A program made the translations under genes and the position numbers. The notes below the pieces were generated by a model, which saw only the letters and a program-made list of their open reading frames with translations, was not told the DNA's origin and searched no databases. This document shows, piece after piece, positions 62,415 to 64,000 of a stretch of DNA of 64,000 bases. The stretch comes from Alphaproteobacteria bacterium (GTDB lineage: Bacteria > Pseudomonadota > Alphaproteobacteria > Rhodobacterales > Rhodobacteraceae), in assembly GCA_009908505.1 (NCBI GenBank), contig JAAAPD010000026.1:40485-104484 (forward strand). Direction: 5' to 3'. Each line of letters starts with the position of its first letter. The stretch's first letter is position 1.

Positions 62415-63116
62415 TCAGAGCGGCGCGCGCTGTCGCCCGTCCCCATCGAAATTGGCCGGGTCGAGCCAGGTCTCGAAACGGGTTTTGAGCGCGGGCCATT
62501 CGCTGTCGATCACCGAGAACCACGCGGTATCGCGGTTGCGGCCCTTGTAATGGGTGGCCTGGCGGAAGGTGCCTTCGTAGGTGAAGCCCAGACGTCCCGC
62601 TGCCCGCTGCGAGGCCGCATTGAGCGCATCGCATTTCCATTCATAGCGCCGATACCCCAACTCGTCGAAGGCGCGGGCCATCATCAGCACATGCGCCTCG
62701 GTCGCGGCGGCTGTCCGTTGCAGCCGCGGCGCGAAAGTGATCCATCCCGTTTCGATACTATGGGCCAGACGGTCGATCCGCAGGTAGCTGGCCACGCCGA
62801 GCGGCTCACCCTCGGCCAGGACCGCGAAGAACATGGGATCGTCGCGGCAGGCGACCGTCGCGACCCAGTCGACGCAAGCCTCTGGGCTGTGGAAGGGACC
62901 ATGGGGCATGTAGGTCCAGAGCGTACCGGTCCGGTCCTCTTGGAAGGCTGCGTAGAGATCCGCCGCATGGTCGGGCGCCAGCGGTTCCAGCCGGCAATAC
63001 CGGCCATGCATCGGGGTCCGTGGCGGATGGGGCTTGGGGGCCGGGTCGTCCAGGGGCAGGCCCACCGGTTGCCCAAGGGCGTTCAGCCGGTGGCCCGTGA
63101 TGAGCGGATCGGTCAT
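62415..63116 (-). CDS. GNAT-family N-acetyltransferase (RimJ/RimL type) in the tpa operon
   Basis: A 233-residue acetyltransferase of the Acetyltransf_3 group. The N-terminus contains a proline-rich lead (PAPKPHPPRTPMHGRYCRLE) and then LEPLAPDHAADLYAAFQED. The core holds FFAVLAEGEPLGVASYLRID and LAHSIETGWITFAPRLQRTA, with the acetyl-CoA strand, and GYRRYEWKCDALNAASQRAA and GRLGFTYEGTFRQATHYKGR follow. The ATG overlaps the tpa stop by 4 bases, so it is co-translated with tpa. Its substrate is unknown; a small amine, or detoxification of a pathway intermediate, is possible. Confidence 0.88.
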   Translation of the reverse strand: MTDPLITGHRLNALGQPVGLPLDDPAPKPHPPRTPMHGRYCRLEPLAPDHAADLYAAFQEDRTGTLWTYMPHGPFHSPEACVDWVATVACRDDPMFFAVLAEGEPLGVASYLRIDRLAHSIETGWITFAPRLQRTAAATEAHVLMMARAFDELGYRRYEWKCDALNAASQRAAGRLGFTYEGTFRQATHYKGRNRDTAWFSVIDSEWPALKTRFETWLDPANFDGDGRQRAPL

Positions 63117-64000
63117 CCGAAGACGCGGGTCAGGGCGTGGTCCGTTGCGGTAACGATCCGGTCGATGTCGTCGCGGGTGGCGATGAGGGCCGGGCTGTAG
63201 CACAGCGTGTTGTTGCGCCCGGGCACTGACCGGTTGGTCACGCCGATGATGACCGCCTGGGCGTTGCATTCGGCCACCACTTGCTGGGCCAGCTTCTCGT
63301 CCACCGGCTCGCGGCTGTCGTGGTCGGCCACCAGCTCAGCACCCAGGAACAGCCCCTTGCCGCGCACGTCGCCGATGACCTTGTGCCGGTCGGCCAGGGC
63401 CTGCAACTGGTCGAGCATGTAATCGCCCATCTGCTCGGTGTTCTCCAACAGGCCTTCTTCCTCGATGATGGCCATGTTTTCCATCGCGGCGGCTGGCCCG
63501 GCGGTGCAGCCGCCGAAGGTCGAGATGTCGCGGAAATAGTTCATCGGGTCCGCGGCATCGTCCTTGAACATCTCGAAAACGCGTTCGGACGTGACGCAAC
63601 ATGCGATAGCGGCATAGCCCGAGGCCACGCCCTTGGCCATGGTGACGAAATCCGGCTCGATCCCGTAATGCTGATAGCCGAACCAGGTGCCGGTGCGGCC
63701 CACGCCGCATACAACCTCATCGATATGCAGCAGGATCTCATACTTGCGGCAGATCTCCTGCACGCGTTGCCAGTAGCCCTCGGGCGGGACGATCACGCCG
63801 CCGCCGGCGGTCACGGGTTCAAGGCAGAGCGCGCCGATCGTGTCGGGGCCTTCGCGCAGGATCACCTCTTCGATCTGGTTCGCGGCCCATTCGCCGTAAT
63901 TCTCGACCGGGGCACCGGCCTGTTCGTGCTTGCGGTATTCCAGGCAATGCGGGACGCGCACGAAACCGGGGGTGAAAGGGCCGTATTGCGCGTTGCGTTC
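63113..64000 (-). CDS. tpa: Taurine--pyruvate aminotransferase (5'-truncated by window edge)
   Basis: A class III PLP aminotransferase moving the amino group of taurine to pyruvate, giving sulfoacetaldehyde and alanine. The visible 295 C-terminal residues begin ERNAQYGPFTPGFVRVPHCL at the right edge. They include GALCLEPVTAGGGVIVPPEG, ILLHIDEVVCGVGRTGTWFG, the PLP-lysine block DFVTMAKGVASGYAAIAC and ISTFGGCTAGPAAAMENMAI. The real start lies beyond base 64000; the GTG at 63961 is internal. The identification as Tpa rather than another omega-aminotransferase is supported by the adjacent tauR and xsc. Confidence 0.92.
   Translation of the reverse strand, partial: ERNAQYGPFTPGFVRVPHCLEYRKHEQAGAPVENYGEWAANQIEEVILREGPDTIGALCLEPVTAGGGVIVPPEGYWQRVQEICRKYEILLHIDEVVCGVGRTGTWFGYQHYGIEPDFVTMAKGVASGYAAIACCVTSERVFEMFKDDAADPMNYFRDISTFGGCTAGPAAAMENMAIIEEEGLLENTEQMGDYMLDQLQALADRHKVIGDVRGKGLFLGAELVADHDSREPVDEKLAQQVVAECNAQAVIIGVTNRSVPGRNNTLCYSPALIATRDDIDRIVTATDHALTRVFG

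Overview
The window looks like chromosome of a Roseobacter-group member of the Rhodobacterales (Alphaproteobacteria). G+C is high throughout. It carries a TrcR/DUF1013 regulator, a COQ9-family protein, a membrane-anchored cytochrome cy-like protein, a short 4.5S-type SRP RNA, a divergent hemE/hemC pair and a taurine dissimilation cluster coupled to a SoeABC-type sulfite dehydrogenase. This combination is familiar from marine roseobacters. Species cannot be told from sequence reading alone. Both ends cut genes: pheT at the left and tpa at the right.

Layout. 0-11 kb is mostly housekeeping and small metabolic genes: pheT, a LysR regulator with a divergent methyltransferase, ytoQ, yghU, alanine dehydrogenase with a divergent Lrp regulator, an ExoD-like protein, rpsU, COQ9, a quinone oxidoreductase, a secreted RNase T2 and trcR. 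11.5-16.7 kb is a glycerol-3-phosphate importer operon (ugpBAEC) that ends in an endonuclease/exonuclease/phosphatase-fold enzyme. 17-18 kb is a lower-G+C insert with a VOC protein and a divergent, apparently tandem-domain HxlR regulator. 18-23 kb holds dnaX-ybaB-recR, a small phosphatase, rsgA and the SRP RNA. 23-28.5 kb holds cpdB, nudC, an SRPBCC protein, pheA and cytochrome c. 28.6-34.5 kb is a complete yejABEF oligopeptide importer. 34.5-39.5 kb holds an FAH hydrolase, a penicillin-binding carboxypeptidase, clpS, an RsmC-like methyltransferase, an SDR with an altered active site and a lipoprotein. 39.6-44.3 kb is heme synthesis (hemF, hemE, hemC) with an amidoligase and a class-I glutamine-amidotransferase-like peptidase coupled downstream of hemE. 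44.3-45.2 kb is a second lower-G+C patch containing a glycosylase-like gene interrupted by a TGA. 45.2-52.3 kb holds an FAD-linked oxidase, tRNA-Met, a fused 5-oxoprolinase, a mutarotase and an SMP-30 lactonase.

52.3-64 kb is the most coherent system. Genes tpa, a GNAT, tauR, xsc, pta, ackA and soeABC lie in one direction. Taurine is deaminated to sulfoacetaldehyde (Tpa), which is cleaved to acetyl phosphate and sulfite (Xsc). Acetyl phosphate goes to acetyl-CoA (Pta) or to acetate plus ATP (AckA), and sulfite is oxidised at the membrane (SoeABC). Direct repeats of the TauR type sit upstream of both xsc and tauR. A second loose theme is phosphorus scavenging: RNase T2, CpdB, Ugp and the EEP enzyme could together recover phosphate from RNA, nucleotides and glycerophosphate.

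No prophage, transposase, integrase or CRISPR array was seen. The points I consider most worth follow-up are the hemE-linked amidoligase/peptidase pair, the TGA-interrupted gene, the paired TauR repeats, the tandem HxlR regulator, and a GC-rich motif repeated after two stop codons.
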